Of a DNA stretch of 20,245 bases, positions 7,639 through 16,957 are shown piece after piece. The stretch is from positions 1-20,245 of the forward strand of contig NAVB01003632.1 of assembly GCA_002179805.1 (NCBI GenBank), read 5' to 3'. The DNA is from Acanthamoeba lenticulata (lineage: Eukaryota > Discosea > Longamoebia > Acanthamoebidae). Both the position numbers and the translations under genes were made by a program. The first letter of the stretch is position 1; the number at the start of each line of letters is the position of its first letter. The notes beneath the pieces are model-generated. The model was not told the DNA's origin. It was given only the letters and a program-made list of their open reading frames with translations, and did not search any database.

Positions 7639-10600
7639 ATGCAAGAAAATCTTGAAGATGACGAAATTGGAAGAACCACAGCAGGGGACACTAGCCCCAC
7701 CAAGTTTGAAGAGAGACACAATCTATCCGTTGTGTGCTCCCTACAGCGCCTATGCGTAGAAGCCGTGGCAACTCATTTCGGACGTCACTCCCGTGAGCTC
7801 CTCAACCTAAGCCTCCCCGCGCGCCAACTGCTTCTGGCCCACCTCAAGACTCGCTTCGGCCCTGCCCGGCGTCTCCGGTACTCCCTTCCCTTTTGTTTCT
7901 CTTCTTCTCCTTCTCTTCTTCTTATCAACCCTTTGTCCTGCACGAGCAGAAGCGTCGGCGACTCGAGCGGGCTGCCCGAGAGCGCCATTGACTGGTACTG
8001 CCCACGCTTTTTCCTACGATCGTATTGCAGCACCAATGACCTGACATGGTGCTCGTACTCCCTCACGCGGTGATGCAGGTTCGTGCTGCCGGATGCGCAG
8101 TCGCTCGACCTGTCGCGCTGCGCGGCCCTCTCCAGCCGCACCTTGACGGCCGTCGCAGACCGCTGCTTCCAGCTGCGGACGCTCGATCTCTCGCACGCCA
8201 CCGCCCTCACCGACGCCGACTTGCGACCGCTCTTCCCCGCGTCGTTCCCCTTCATCACCTCCACTTCATCCGCCGCGGTGTCGTTCCTCCCATCCTTCTC
8301 GTCGTTGCCCTTCTCGGCTTCAGCCTCTCCATCGTCTTCGATCTCGCCGGCCTCCTCCACCGGCAATTCGCTGGTGCTGCCCTCCACGCCTGCCGCAAAC
8401 TCGTACTCGTTTGCGTCTTCGTCGGCGCCGCCACAGTCGCCGACACCACAAGGCTCCTCGCCCGGCTTTTGGAACCGCTTGTTCTCCCGCCACTCGTCCT
8501 CTTCCCCCTCTTCCTCCACGACCGTTACTTCGACCTCTGGCACGCTGACGCCAACCGGCACGCTGTCACCCTCGACATCGAGCACGTCTCTGTCCTCCCT
8601 GCCGGCCGTCATGGCCCTCGACGACGGAGGCACCATCATGGCGCTGCGCTCCATCAACCTTCGCAATTGCTCCAACCTCACCAGCGCCAGCGTGGAGAAC
8701 ATCCTGCGCCGTACCGCCCCTCCTCCCCGCACGACTGGACTGGATGGTGGAGGTTGATCTGGGCTCTCTCCCTTGTGTCGCACCGTTTTGTGCACATACA
8801 CAGTGTGGGGCTCGGGGCTGCAGTCGCTGACGCTGGACGGCGATCGCATCAATCCGGCCAGCGTGGCGGCCCTCAGCGGTGCCTCCCATCTCACGCGCCT
8901 CGCGCTCCTCCACTCGCCCTACCTCCGGTACTTGCAGCTGCTCAACCCAGCGTTCCTCTTCCTAGCTTGGTGCAGCGGTGCTGACGTGTCGACCATAGGC
9001 CCATCCCTGTGTCGGAGATGAAGACGATGGACAAGCCCGAAGAGAGCAAGTACCCGGTGTTCGAGTGGCAGCTCATGCCGGCCCTGCAGGGTTGCCTCGG
9101 TCCGGCCATGACCGAGCTCATCCTCCACTTTGACTCGGAGACCATCACCGAGGAGGTCGTGTGCCAAATCGTGGGACTGTACGGCAGCACAGGCCTTTTT
9201 TGCCTCTCCCTCATGAGGATCGTGCTGGCTCACTACACGGGACTTTGGGGGCTGGGCGGACCGAAGCTGCGGGCCGAAGCTGCAGGTGCTGGAGATGCCT
9301 CTGCCCTCGCCGGAGGCCTGGAAGCTGGTCGTCCGACACTGCACTTCCCTCCGCAAGCTCGACCTCTACGTACGCCCAACACGCATTTGCCCGGCGACGT
9401 GCATAGGTTCATCGTCTCACCGTGTGTGTATATGTGCGCACGCAGGGCTGCAACTGCACAGACGACGCCATCAGCGGCATGGCGCATATGCCCAACGTCG
9501 TGGAAGTGACCGTCCGCGGCTGCTCCCTGTCTGATGAGTCCTTCATCCGCATCGCCGCCTCCTGTCCCAAAACCTCGTGCGTGTGAACCCATCCGCCAAG
9601 TGCGCCGAGAGACGGATGCTGATTGGCGCTCTCGTTGGTGGCTCCCTTTTCCGGGGCTCATCGCAGGAAGGTGGAGCTACGCTCGGTCGATAGCATCACG
9701 GACGCGGGCATAGAGGCCATTGCCAAGTCTGCCACGGTCGGCCTGCGCGATCTGACGCTGGCCTCCCTCGAGCAGGTCACCGACGACGGCGTGCGCCACT
9801 TCACCGAGTGGTGCCCCAACATTCGCACGCTGCAGCTTTCAGGTCCATTCCTCCTCGTTCTCCCTTCTCCAGTTGTTGCTTTAGAACTCACGCAACGGCA
9901 ACCCCTCCCACAGGCATGTCGATGGACGACACCTCGCAAAAGCTGACAGGCAGCACCGTGGCGTTCCCCAAACTGAAGGAGCTTCGCTTGTCGTCGCTCT
10001 ATTGCCCCGACCAGACCGTGGCTGCCATCCTCGCTAAGTGCACACAGCTGCGCGTTCTGGTGCGTGTGCTAATATTAAATACTTATTTTATTTTATATTT
10101 TTAATGTCCTCACCACTTATTTCGGGCGCCCCTGAAGTGCCTGGACGAAGTGGGCGGGGTGACGGGCGAGGGCATCAAGTCAGATAGCCTCTGGCTGCTC
10201 CAGCTGCGCAGCACGCCGCAGCTCACCGATGCGGGTACGTTAAACGGACCGTTTCTCTCGTCCCCTCGCCATGGCGTCCATCCTCACGTATTGGGGGGGG
10301 GGGCAGGTGTGGAGTGCTTGACGAAGCAGTGCCCGAACCTGCGGGCGGTGCGTGTTAAGCACCAGGCCACGATGCTGCGCTCGCTACTTCGGCTGCTCGA
10401 CGCGCCTCACCTCCTCGAGCTGCGCGTGGGCGAGGGCAACCTGCTGGACGACGCATGCTTCGGCTCACTGTCATCGTTGGCGTCATCGTCGATCGATCCC
10501 CCAGCTGAGCACGTAACGGACGGCTCTCGGCTGGCGGCCAAGGCCGCGGCGATCGAGGCCCTCGACAACGCCGACGCCAGCGGCGAAGAAGCAGACAAGA

Positions 10601-11904
10601 AGGCAAATGAGGATCGACGAAGGGAGGATGAAATGGCCAGCAAGGGCTATGAAGACCGCAGAGAACCGACGACGACGGCGGCGATCTCCCGCGAGGACAG
10701 GAGGGAGGAGACCACTGGGGAGCCCGAGCCCGACATGACGGGCAGAAGCGTCGACGACAGCATCAGCATCAGCGACGAAGGCCAAGTCGACGACAAGGCT
10801 GAGATCGTCGCGGCTTTAGCCAAGGCGGAGGTGCTAGAAGAAGGACATCAAAAAGAAAAGGAAGATGACCGACGACGGGACGAGACGAAGCAGGAGACAA
10901 AGGAAGAGGACGTCTGCTCGCTGCGTGACTTCAGGATCAAGAATTGCCCCCTCGTGACCGACCAGGGCGTGGGCGTTCTGGCACGTCCCGCCGCCTCGAA
11001 GGACCAGAGGTCACCAACTGGGGGTCACCTCTTGACTGACCCGCGTGACGATCTGCAGATGCGAAGATGCCGCTGGATGATGCATCTGCGGTTGTCCTAC
11101 TTCCCGCAGATCACTGGCAGCACACTGGGCGGCGCCCACCTGCGCAGCGTTGTACTCGATCAGTGCGGCCTCACCAACGATGGTTTCATCGCGCTCATCA
11201 AGGTTAGCCTTGCTCTCGTAGCCTGCGCACTCCTCCACCACATCTCACACGCTCACACACATATCTATACATGAGAGCAGGCATCGCCACGATTGCAGGA
11301 GCTGGAGATCAGCGGTGCAGGCGGTGTCGGTACGGGCCTTCCGCGCGAACGCAGAACCATTCGCACAATTGCTCAACTAGGCACCACGCCTCATAAGCCA
11401 CCCTGGCCGGCCACCAACGTCCACTCACATGTATCTATCCGTACGGACCACAGTGCAATTCACGAAGCTTGGCGATGAGGGCCTGCGCGAGCTGGCCAGC
11501 CACTGCCCGCATCTCCGGTCCTTGTCGCTGAGCTACCTCCACGATGTGGCCCTCCGCGACCTCGTCATTCCGCGACTGGAGAGCCTCGTCATTGAGGACA
11601 TGCCCGGTACCGGCCGCTTAAGAAGAGACGATGGATGATGAAGTTGATGGCTCACAGGTGGTGGGTGGCTGCAGCCATTACGGACGAAACGCTGGGCGCG
11701 TTTGTGGGACGCAACACGAAGCTGTGCCGACTTGATGTCCGCGCCGGCGCCGTGCGGTTGGAGAAGGGGACGCGCGGGAGCCGCGACCTGACAACAGCGA
11801 CGAACCAGATGGTGACGACGGTGATGAGCGTGACGGCGCCCTTTGTCGAGGCGCTCAAGACGGCGCGACCCAACCTGGCCGTGACCTATCGTCTTGTTGA
11901 CTGA
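7639..11904 (+). CDS. large leucine-rich-repeat protein with two low-complexity inserts
   Basis: Exons: 7639-7877, 7950-7994, 8079-8752, 8804-8927, 8999-9178, 9267-9369, 9446-9576, 9667-9842, 9914-10059, 10138-10234, 10307-10980, 11059-11202, 11299-11329, 11454-11606, 11675-11904; 1048 residues. The fold is cysteine-containing LRR as in AMN1/FBXL proteins: SLDLSRCAALSSRTLTAVAD, LRTLDLSHATALTDADL, LRSINLRNCSNLTSASV, GCNCTDDAISGMAHM, VDSITDAGIEAIAK, FRIKNCPLVTDQG, VVLDQCGLTNDGFIALI, LGDEGLRELASHCPHLRSL. Repeats run over most of the length. Two inserts interrupt them: a Ser/Thr/Pro-rich stretch near residues 150-270 and a charged Glu/Asp/Lys/Arg stretch near 700-842. The first 90 residues (LQRLCVEAVATHFGRHSREL) resemble the head of F-box/LRR relatives, but I see no convincing F-box. 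Such proteins often recognise ubiquitin-ligase substrates; that role is inference. The 45-base exon 2 can be skipped without changing frame. Stop is 76 bases from the frataxin stop, convergent. Confidence 0.8.
10293..10303 (+). repeat. G11 homopolymer directly before a splice acceptor
   Basis: Eleven consecutive G lie immediately 5' of CAG (acceptor at 10306) in the intron 10235-10306 of the LRR gene, where a pyrimidine tract would be expected. The intron is 72 bases and in frame, so retention would not break the reading frame. Confidence 0.9.
10981..11058 (+). other. candidate in-frame GC-AG intron
   Basis: GCACGT follows TTCTG, a good copy of the local GTACGT donor with C at position 2. 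A branch-like CTTGACTGAC and a CTGCAG acceptor follow. Removing 78 bases joins GVGVL to MRRCRWMMHLRLSYF and restores LRR spacing. The stretch is open in frame, so it may also be coding. Confidence 0.45.
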
Positions 11905-11980
11905 TGCAAGTAAAGTTGGCTCGTATCACCTCTTAATTGTCTACATTCTCTTCTTCACCTCCAACATCGTGCATGGGGGC

Positions 11981-12615
11981 TCAAAGCAACTTGGTGCCAG
12001 TGAGCTGCTCGAGTTCAGTGTAGAGCAATTGGTGAAGCGGCTGCTGCTCTCTCGTGTCCAGCCAGTCCCCCTCCTTGTAGTCGAATCGCTTGGGTCCACT
12101 ACTCCCACAAAACCACGGAGCAAAGCTTGTGAGACACAACTCGAGTGCGCTGCACCCTCACAACAGCAAGGAGGGAATCACCTGAGCGGCGACGAGAACC
12201 AGAGCTGCCGGTTGGGAGTCTGTTTGTTGATCACGTAGGTGCCCTTGTCGCCAAGCCGAATGGTCAGCACGCCGTCCTGAGCACGCCGAGGCACAGGTGA
12301 GATGCTGCAACATATGTAAAAAGGGTCGTGTCTAGGCCGCACAGCGTAAGAGATGTCCAAGTCCTCGTCAAGGCCAGCCTCTTCAAGATTTTGTTGCAGC
12401 TCTTCAAGTGTCTCCTCAGCCGCCTCGGTGAATTCGTTGAGGGAGGGAAGAGTGAATCGCCGCATGCCGGAAGGAGGGTGCCAGATAGGAGCGCACAACG
12501 CACTCCGCGTTCGGAGGAGACCCATGCCATTCGCTTGCATAATCGTGCCAGCTGTCACTGGGGGCATGGTGACCATGCGCCTGAGCGACAAAGCGCTGCT
12601 TCGCGACGCCCTCAT
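11981..12615 (-). CDS. FXN: frataxin, mitochondrial iron-sulfur cluster assembly factor
   Basis: Three exons, 12615-12343, 12276-12182 and 12098-11981, give 161 residues. The protein begins with a basic mitochondrial presequence ([20 protein letters not shown]) that should be removed in the matrix. The acidic first helix follows ([20 protein letters not shown]), the ridge that binds iron and contacts the Nfs1-Isd11-Isu complex. The beta sheet is the family signature: [20 protein letters not shown], then [18 protein letters not shown] and DWLDTRE, ending with helix 2 ([18 protein letters not shown]). Frataxin speeds persulfide transfer in Fe-S cluster synthesis. Length is slightly below that of the human precursor but normal for the mature domain. 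Splice junctions are in phases 0 and 2, and the second restores the conserved SGPKR. It shares a 113-base divergent upstream region with the ankyrin-Kelch-BTB gene. Confidence 0.95.
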
Positions 12616-12728
12616 CTTATGGTTGATAAAAAAAAAATCTGGTGGGCCAAAGAGAAAAGGTGAGGAAAAAAATTCAGTAATCAGGAAATCTTTTCCCAAA
12701 AGAAAGAATAAGGTTAGCATCAGAGAAG
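12616..12728. promoter_or_regulatory. short divergent promoter region, frataxin and ankyrin-Kelch-BTB genes
   Basis: Only 113 bases lie between the two start codons, so both promoters and leaders must overlap here or extend into the genes. The plus strand is strongly A-rich (a run of ten A near 12628-12637), and no exact TATA box or inverted pair of sites is visible. Confidence 0.45.
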
Positions 12729-15700
12729 ATGGAGACTGGCTTCAAGCCTGGTGAGATGCAAGGGCAGGCTCAGCTGAATTTTTCAGTGGATAAAATAGAC
12801 AATCCAGCCCTCTTCTATTCTCATTCAACCGATCACCTCTGGAAAGGTGAGACGCCACCCAGTGACGATTTTTTGAAAGAAGCGCTTGGCAAGCTCCGAA
12901 CCAGGCTCCACTATGCCGTGGAGATCGAAGATGTGGATCTTGTCAAGCAGCTCCTTCAAACTGAGCCTGATCTGCTTAACAGCACCTTCAAATGGCGCGG
13001 CACCCCTATTCACGTGGTACGTTCTAGCAGCCCTTCCACACCATCCATGCACTGAAGCTCATGCCCGCCGTGTGCGCTGGTGCGTCCCGTAGGCGGCGAT
13101 AAAGGGGAATGCAGAGATCATGCGGCTGCTCTTGCAGGCCGCGAAAGAGCGCAAACACCCAAGCCTGGAAACGCGGCTGAGTGCCACCGCCGGCTTTGGC
13201 CGCAACCCCATCACCATCGCTGCCGCTAACGGCAACAACGAGTGTTTGAAGCTTCTTCTCGAGCAGTACGTGCGCCCATGCAACTGACCGTCACGATTCT
13301 GGGCTGACCCTTGCCAGGATCAAGGGCAAGTGTGAGCACCTGACGAAGAGCACGGACGACCTCGGCATGAGCCCGCTCCATGCTGCTGCCGCTATTGGCA
13401 ACGTGGAGTGCGTGCTTACGTTGATCGATTTTGGTTTGCTCTCCTTCTTCTTCACGCCGTAGCCAACCAGCTGTGAGGCTCACCGGCTCACCGGCGTAGG
13501 CGAGGACGTCAACGAGCGCTACGATGACATGTCGGCGCTGCATCATGCGGCCTTCTATGGTCATGTCGAGGTGCTGAAGGTACTCCTTAGCAAGGGCTGC
13601 CACGTTTCCTGGGCCTCCAGGTACGAAACAAGTTATGCTCCCTTATCTTTCTCCTGTCTTGTCTGACTGTACTCTGCGCACGGGCAGACGCTCGGGTGAG
13701 ACTCCACTGCACCGGGCGGCCCTCAGGGGCCACACGGAGTGCGTCCGCGTGCTGTTGGAGCACAAAGCTCAGATTGACGCCAAGTGCGTCTCCTCTCTCT
13801 TCTCTCCTCTCTTTTGCACGTATCGCAATTCGTGTGAGACGCTCATGCAAGCCGCGATGTGGGCCGCAGGGATTCGGTGGGCAACACGCCGCTGCACCAG
13901 GCGGCTTTCTTCGGGCGCATCGACTGTGCTGGGCTCTTGATCGAGGCTGGGGCCGACGTTAACGCCAAAAACAGCATCGGCGCCGTTCCCTTCTCGCGAG
14001 CCAATGAAGGCACCGTTCACACCAAAGAAAGACTACTTCGCATTGAGCGCATCTCATGAGCTCACGCCGGACCTCCTATGCTATTCTCCTTGTCGTTTTG
14101 TGCCACACAGACCTCAAGCTGACGTGGCGGACGCCGCGCATCGCCGGAACGAACCCGGGCCCGCGGCACGGCCATTCGGCGACCAAGGTGGGCGCCAAGC
14201 TCTTTATCATCGGCGGCTCGTCGGAGCCGCTGGAACAAGCCGACGTCGTCGTGCTCGACACTGGTACCATCGCCCTCATGTCGTGTTGCCGATAAGGGCA
14301 TGACCTCTAAATTCATGTGTGTTCTCCATCAGACGCGATGATGTGGTATCGACCGTCGGTCAAGGGCGACGCCCCCGCCATGCGCTCCTTCCACACGACA
14401 ACGCTGGTAGGCAGCAAGCTCTACGTGTTTGGCGGCAGTCGCGAGGGGACCTACTTCAACGACCTCTTCGTGTTCGACGCCCGTACGTGCGCCTCATGAT
14501 GACGTTGACGAGGATGGCTGTGTTGATGATGGCGATGTGCAATGGCAGTTACTATGCAGTGGTCTCGAGTCGAAGGCAAGGGCGACATCCCAACGCCGCG
14601 CAGCGGGCATTCGGCAACTCTCTTTGGCTCGCTGATATTCGTGTTTGGCGGCTTCGACGGCACAGAATACCACAACGACCTTTATGTCTTCGACACCCGT
14701 ACGGATCTCACCTTGCCCATGGCGGTGAATATCTTAAATTTATTTTGCAATATATAGAATAGAATAGAATAGAATATATTATATTTGGATATTTTTTTCT
14801 TTTTCGAAGTTTATTAACACGCTGCCTCAGAGTCACTCGAGTGGCGCCGTACAGAGCCGTCAGGGAACGTGCCGCCAGCGCGGGCTTGGCACACGGCCAA
14901 CCAGGTCCGCACCAAGATCTTTTTCTTCGGCGGCACCAGCGTCAGCGCCCACAACGACCTCCATATCCTCGACCCAGGCGTCATGCGGTACCGCCTCATC
15001 CTCAATAACAACTCTTGGACCTTGCTCACGAGCTCAACGGCAACGATTCGTCCCCAGATTTTATCGGCAGCCCGTGGTTGGACAGCCTCGCGCGTGCAGC
15101 GGCCATGCCTCGGCCCTTGTGGGGAGCAAGCTGTTCTACCTGGCTGGCGGCATGTTTGACTCGGGCCTCGACGACCTCAACATCCTCGACACCGAGAGCT
15201 TCAACTGGTCGGCCGTCAAGCTCAAGCTCGGCGGGCAGCGGTCCAAGTGGACCATGGCCAACTTTAGCGGGCACAACCTGACCCTCGTCGGGTCAAGCCT
15301 CTACTGCTACGGCGGCTACTTCTTCGAGAAGTACAACACCGCCGTGCGCGTCATGGAGACTGGTGCGTGCCGCAGTGCCTGTCATGTTACAGTCGGCAGT
15401 TGGCGTCGTGTGGCTGTTGGTTGACTGGAGGCGCGGACAGGCACGCGGACGACGCTTGAATCGGACATGAAGAATGCGTTCCTGACGCAAGACTTTGCCG
15501 ACGTGACGTTCCGCTTCCCGGCCGAGGACAACAGGCTCATCCAGGCGCACAAGATCGTGCTGGCCTCGCGCAGCCGCAAGTTCCGCGATCTCCTCCAGGG
15601 CGTCGCCCACGACACGGAGGATCCGGTCGTCATCGACATCCACGACATCCCGCGGGAGCTGTTCCAGGTGCTCCTCGAGCTGTGCTACACGGACTACTTG

Positions 15701-16819
15701 TCCTCTGTACGACGCGCCTATCCGCTCGCTCGCTTTTAGTTCGGATTGTCATCCTCATCACTGTCATTTGTCATTGCTCCACCACCTACGATGATGCAGT
15801 GCCCGCACCAGGCCCAGCGCCTGCTGGCGTTGGTCAAGGAGTACCTCCCGCATGCCTACAAGCGCACGCTCGGGTGCCTCATCCAGAAGGCCAAGGTGCG
15901 GCGACCATCATCCGGCTTGCGTGCACTGCGCACATACATGTGCTGAAAGGCCCTTTTTGTTTCCCTTTCTTTTGGATGGTCAGGTTGCGTCGTCGCTGGG
16001 GGATGACCTCCGACAGAACGCGTTGGGGTCGCCCCTGTACTCGGACGTCATGTTCGAGGTCGAGGGTCATGACGTGCCCTGCCACAAGGTCGTCATCGCC
16101 TCGCGTTGCCCACAGTTCCAGGCCATGTTTCTCTCTGGTGCGATGCACTTTTCACCCCTTTTTCTCTTTAAATACAACCAACTCATGCTTCCCCCCCCCC
16201 AATATTCAGGCATGAGGGAGAGCACGGCCGAGAAGATCCCTCTTGACTTGCACTACCCGATCTTCTTGCTGTTCCTCGAGTTCCTCTACACCGACGCCGT
16301 GGACTTCTCCAAGGTACGCGCTGGCGTGCTCTGAAGAGCGAACCAAGAAGCTGCAGCCCTCACCGCCAATGTTCATCTAATACAGGTCTCGCCAAACGAC
16401 GTGATTGAGCTGCTTGGCGTGGCCAACCAGTACACGCTGGACCAGCTCACCGACCGATGTGAGCACGAGCTCCAGAAGTTTATTGGTTCGGCGCCTCCAG
16501 CAGTCCCGAGGTGGGTGTGCTTTTTTCATTGAGGGCTCACACCATGGCGTGTGAACGCGCAGATTTTGAGAATGTTGTGGTCCTTTTCCAAGCGGCGTCG
16601 CTCTACCACGCCGACCGGCTCAGGTCGGCCTGCTTCAAGTTCATCCTGCGATCCTATGACAAGTTGGAGAAGGAAGGCGTCCTCGAGCAGCTGAGCGCGG
16701 ACGTCGTGGAGGAGCTTAACACCCTCAAGGAAAACATGGACTTGGACAAGTTTGGGCCGTTCACCGCACCAGTGTCCGAACCCTGCCCACAACACCCGCC
16801 CAGCAAGCTCTCCTCTTGA
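12729..16819 (+). CDS. ankyrin-Kelch-BTB-BTB/BACK protein, LZTR1-like
   Basis: Seventeen exons: 12729-13016, 13093-13265, 13318-13433, 13500-13620, 13688-13783, 13870-14009, 14111-14263, 14333-14482, 14549-14698, 14831-14987, 15058-15362, 15441-15706, 15800-15895, 15984-16137, 16210-16313, 16386-16485, 16563-16819; 941 residues. Residues about 57-311 hold seven ankyrin repeats ([75 protein letters not shown]). Residues about 312-616 hold Kelch blades ([88 protein letters not shown]). BTB1 ([20 protein letters not shown]) spans about 625-735; BTB2 ([20 protein letters not shown]) and a BACK region ([19 protein letters not shown]) span 745-905. Kelch followed by two BTB-BACK modules is the layout of LZTR1, a CUL3 adaptor that ubiquitinates Ras-family GTPases; the ankyrin block is extra. 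The ankyrin/Kelch junction (14010-14110) is the weakest splice. Confidence 0.87.
14010..14110 (+). other. candidate GC-AG intron between ankyrin and Kelch parts
   Basis: The acceptor is strong (pyrimidine-rich, ending CCACACAG at 14110) and enters the Kelch frame in phase 1. No GT donor in phase 1 precedes it, but AAG/GCACCG at 14009/14010 fits a GC donor. A second GC option exists at 14049. In frame, the ankyrin exon would otherwise stop at 14057-14059. Confidence 0.45.
14756..14775 (+). repeat. (AGAAT)4 microsatellite in an AT-rich intron
   Basis: Four tandem AGAAT units sit in the 132-base intron 14699-14830, the longest and most AT-rich intron of the ankyrin-Kelch-BTB gene. The flanks continue as TATAT and a T-rich tract. 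Confidence 0.95.
16191..16200 (+). repeat. C10 homopolymer near a splice acceptor
   Basis: Ten C precede AATATTCAG (acceptor 16209) in intron 16138-16209. This is a normal polypyrimidine position, unlike the G11 tract of the LRR gene. Confidence 0.9.
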
Positions 16820-16889
16820 GGCTTGTACTCTACAAACAGCGCAAAACTCTTTTTCTCTTTTTTGGCCTCATTTTCTGCGTTCCTTGTGG

Positions 16890-16901
16890 TTTCCCGCCAA
16901 A
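16890..16901 (+). promoter_or_regulatory. E2F-type site, left arm
   Basis: TTTCCCGCCAAA contains TTTCCCGC, an exact match to the E2F/DP consensus TTTSSCGC. It lies in the left arm of the inverted repeat, 57 bases before the CHAF1B start codon. Function is inferred from the motif and from the S-phase role of the gene. Confidence 0.65.
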
Positions 16902-16933
16902 CGTACACGGACGGGTTTCTTTGTCCGTGTACG

Positions 16934-16945
16934 TTTGGCGGGAAA
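16934..16945 (-). promoter_or_regulatory. E2F-type site, right arm
   Basis: TTTGGCGGGAAA is the same 12-base site in opposite orientation, centred 44 bases from the first and ending 12 bases before the CHAF1B ATG. The pair is a head-to-head arrangement able to bind two E2F/DP dimers. Confidence 0.65.
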
Positions 16946-16957
16946 CGGGCAGAAGTG

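Larger units (their letters stand above)
16889..16946. repeat. perfect 24-base inverted repeat upstream of CHAF1B
   Basis: Arms 16889-16912 and 16923-16946 are exact reverse complements (24 of 24), with a 10-base spacer (16913-16922, GGGTTTCTTT). The right arm ends 11 bases before the CHAF1B start codon and the left arm begins 69 bases after the stop of the preceding gene. No target-site duplication or second copy is seen, so it does not look like a transposon remnant. If transcribed it would form a strong hairpin at the start of the mRNA. Confidence 0.97.

Noticed and set aside
7012..7719. A longer N-terminus for the mitochondrial kinase-like protein in another frame
   Set aside because: It would run through the 58-base intron and into the neighbouring gene. 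The exon starting at 7369 has a targeting peptide and matching splice phases.
7785..8894. A 369-codon open frame on the minus strand
   Set aside because: It is antisense to the Ser/Thr/Pro-rich insert and first LRRs of the plus-strand gene; its acidic, low-complexity sequence mirrors that insert, and it has no family motif.
8046..8984. A 312-codon plus-strand open frame
   Set aside because: It is out of frame with the LRR exons and crosses their introns; its arginine/histidine/leucine-rich content is what the shifted GC-rich sequence gives.
15800..15811. Alternative acceptor four codons downstream in the exon between BTB1 and BTB2
   Set aside because: Not excluded, but both acceptors keep frame and the upstream one gives the shorter, more typical intron, so I used 15800.
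16889..16946. The inverted repeat as a transposon remnant or a transcription terminator
   Set aside because: There are no flanking direct repeats and no second copy, and the genome is eukaryotic, so a hairpin terminator is not expected. The E2F sites and position favour regulation.
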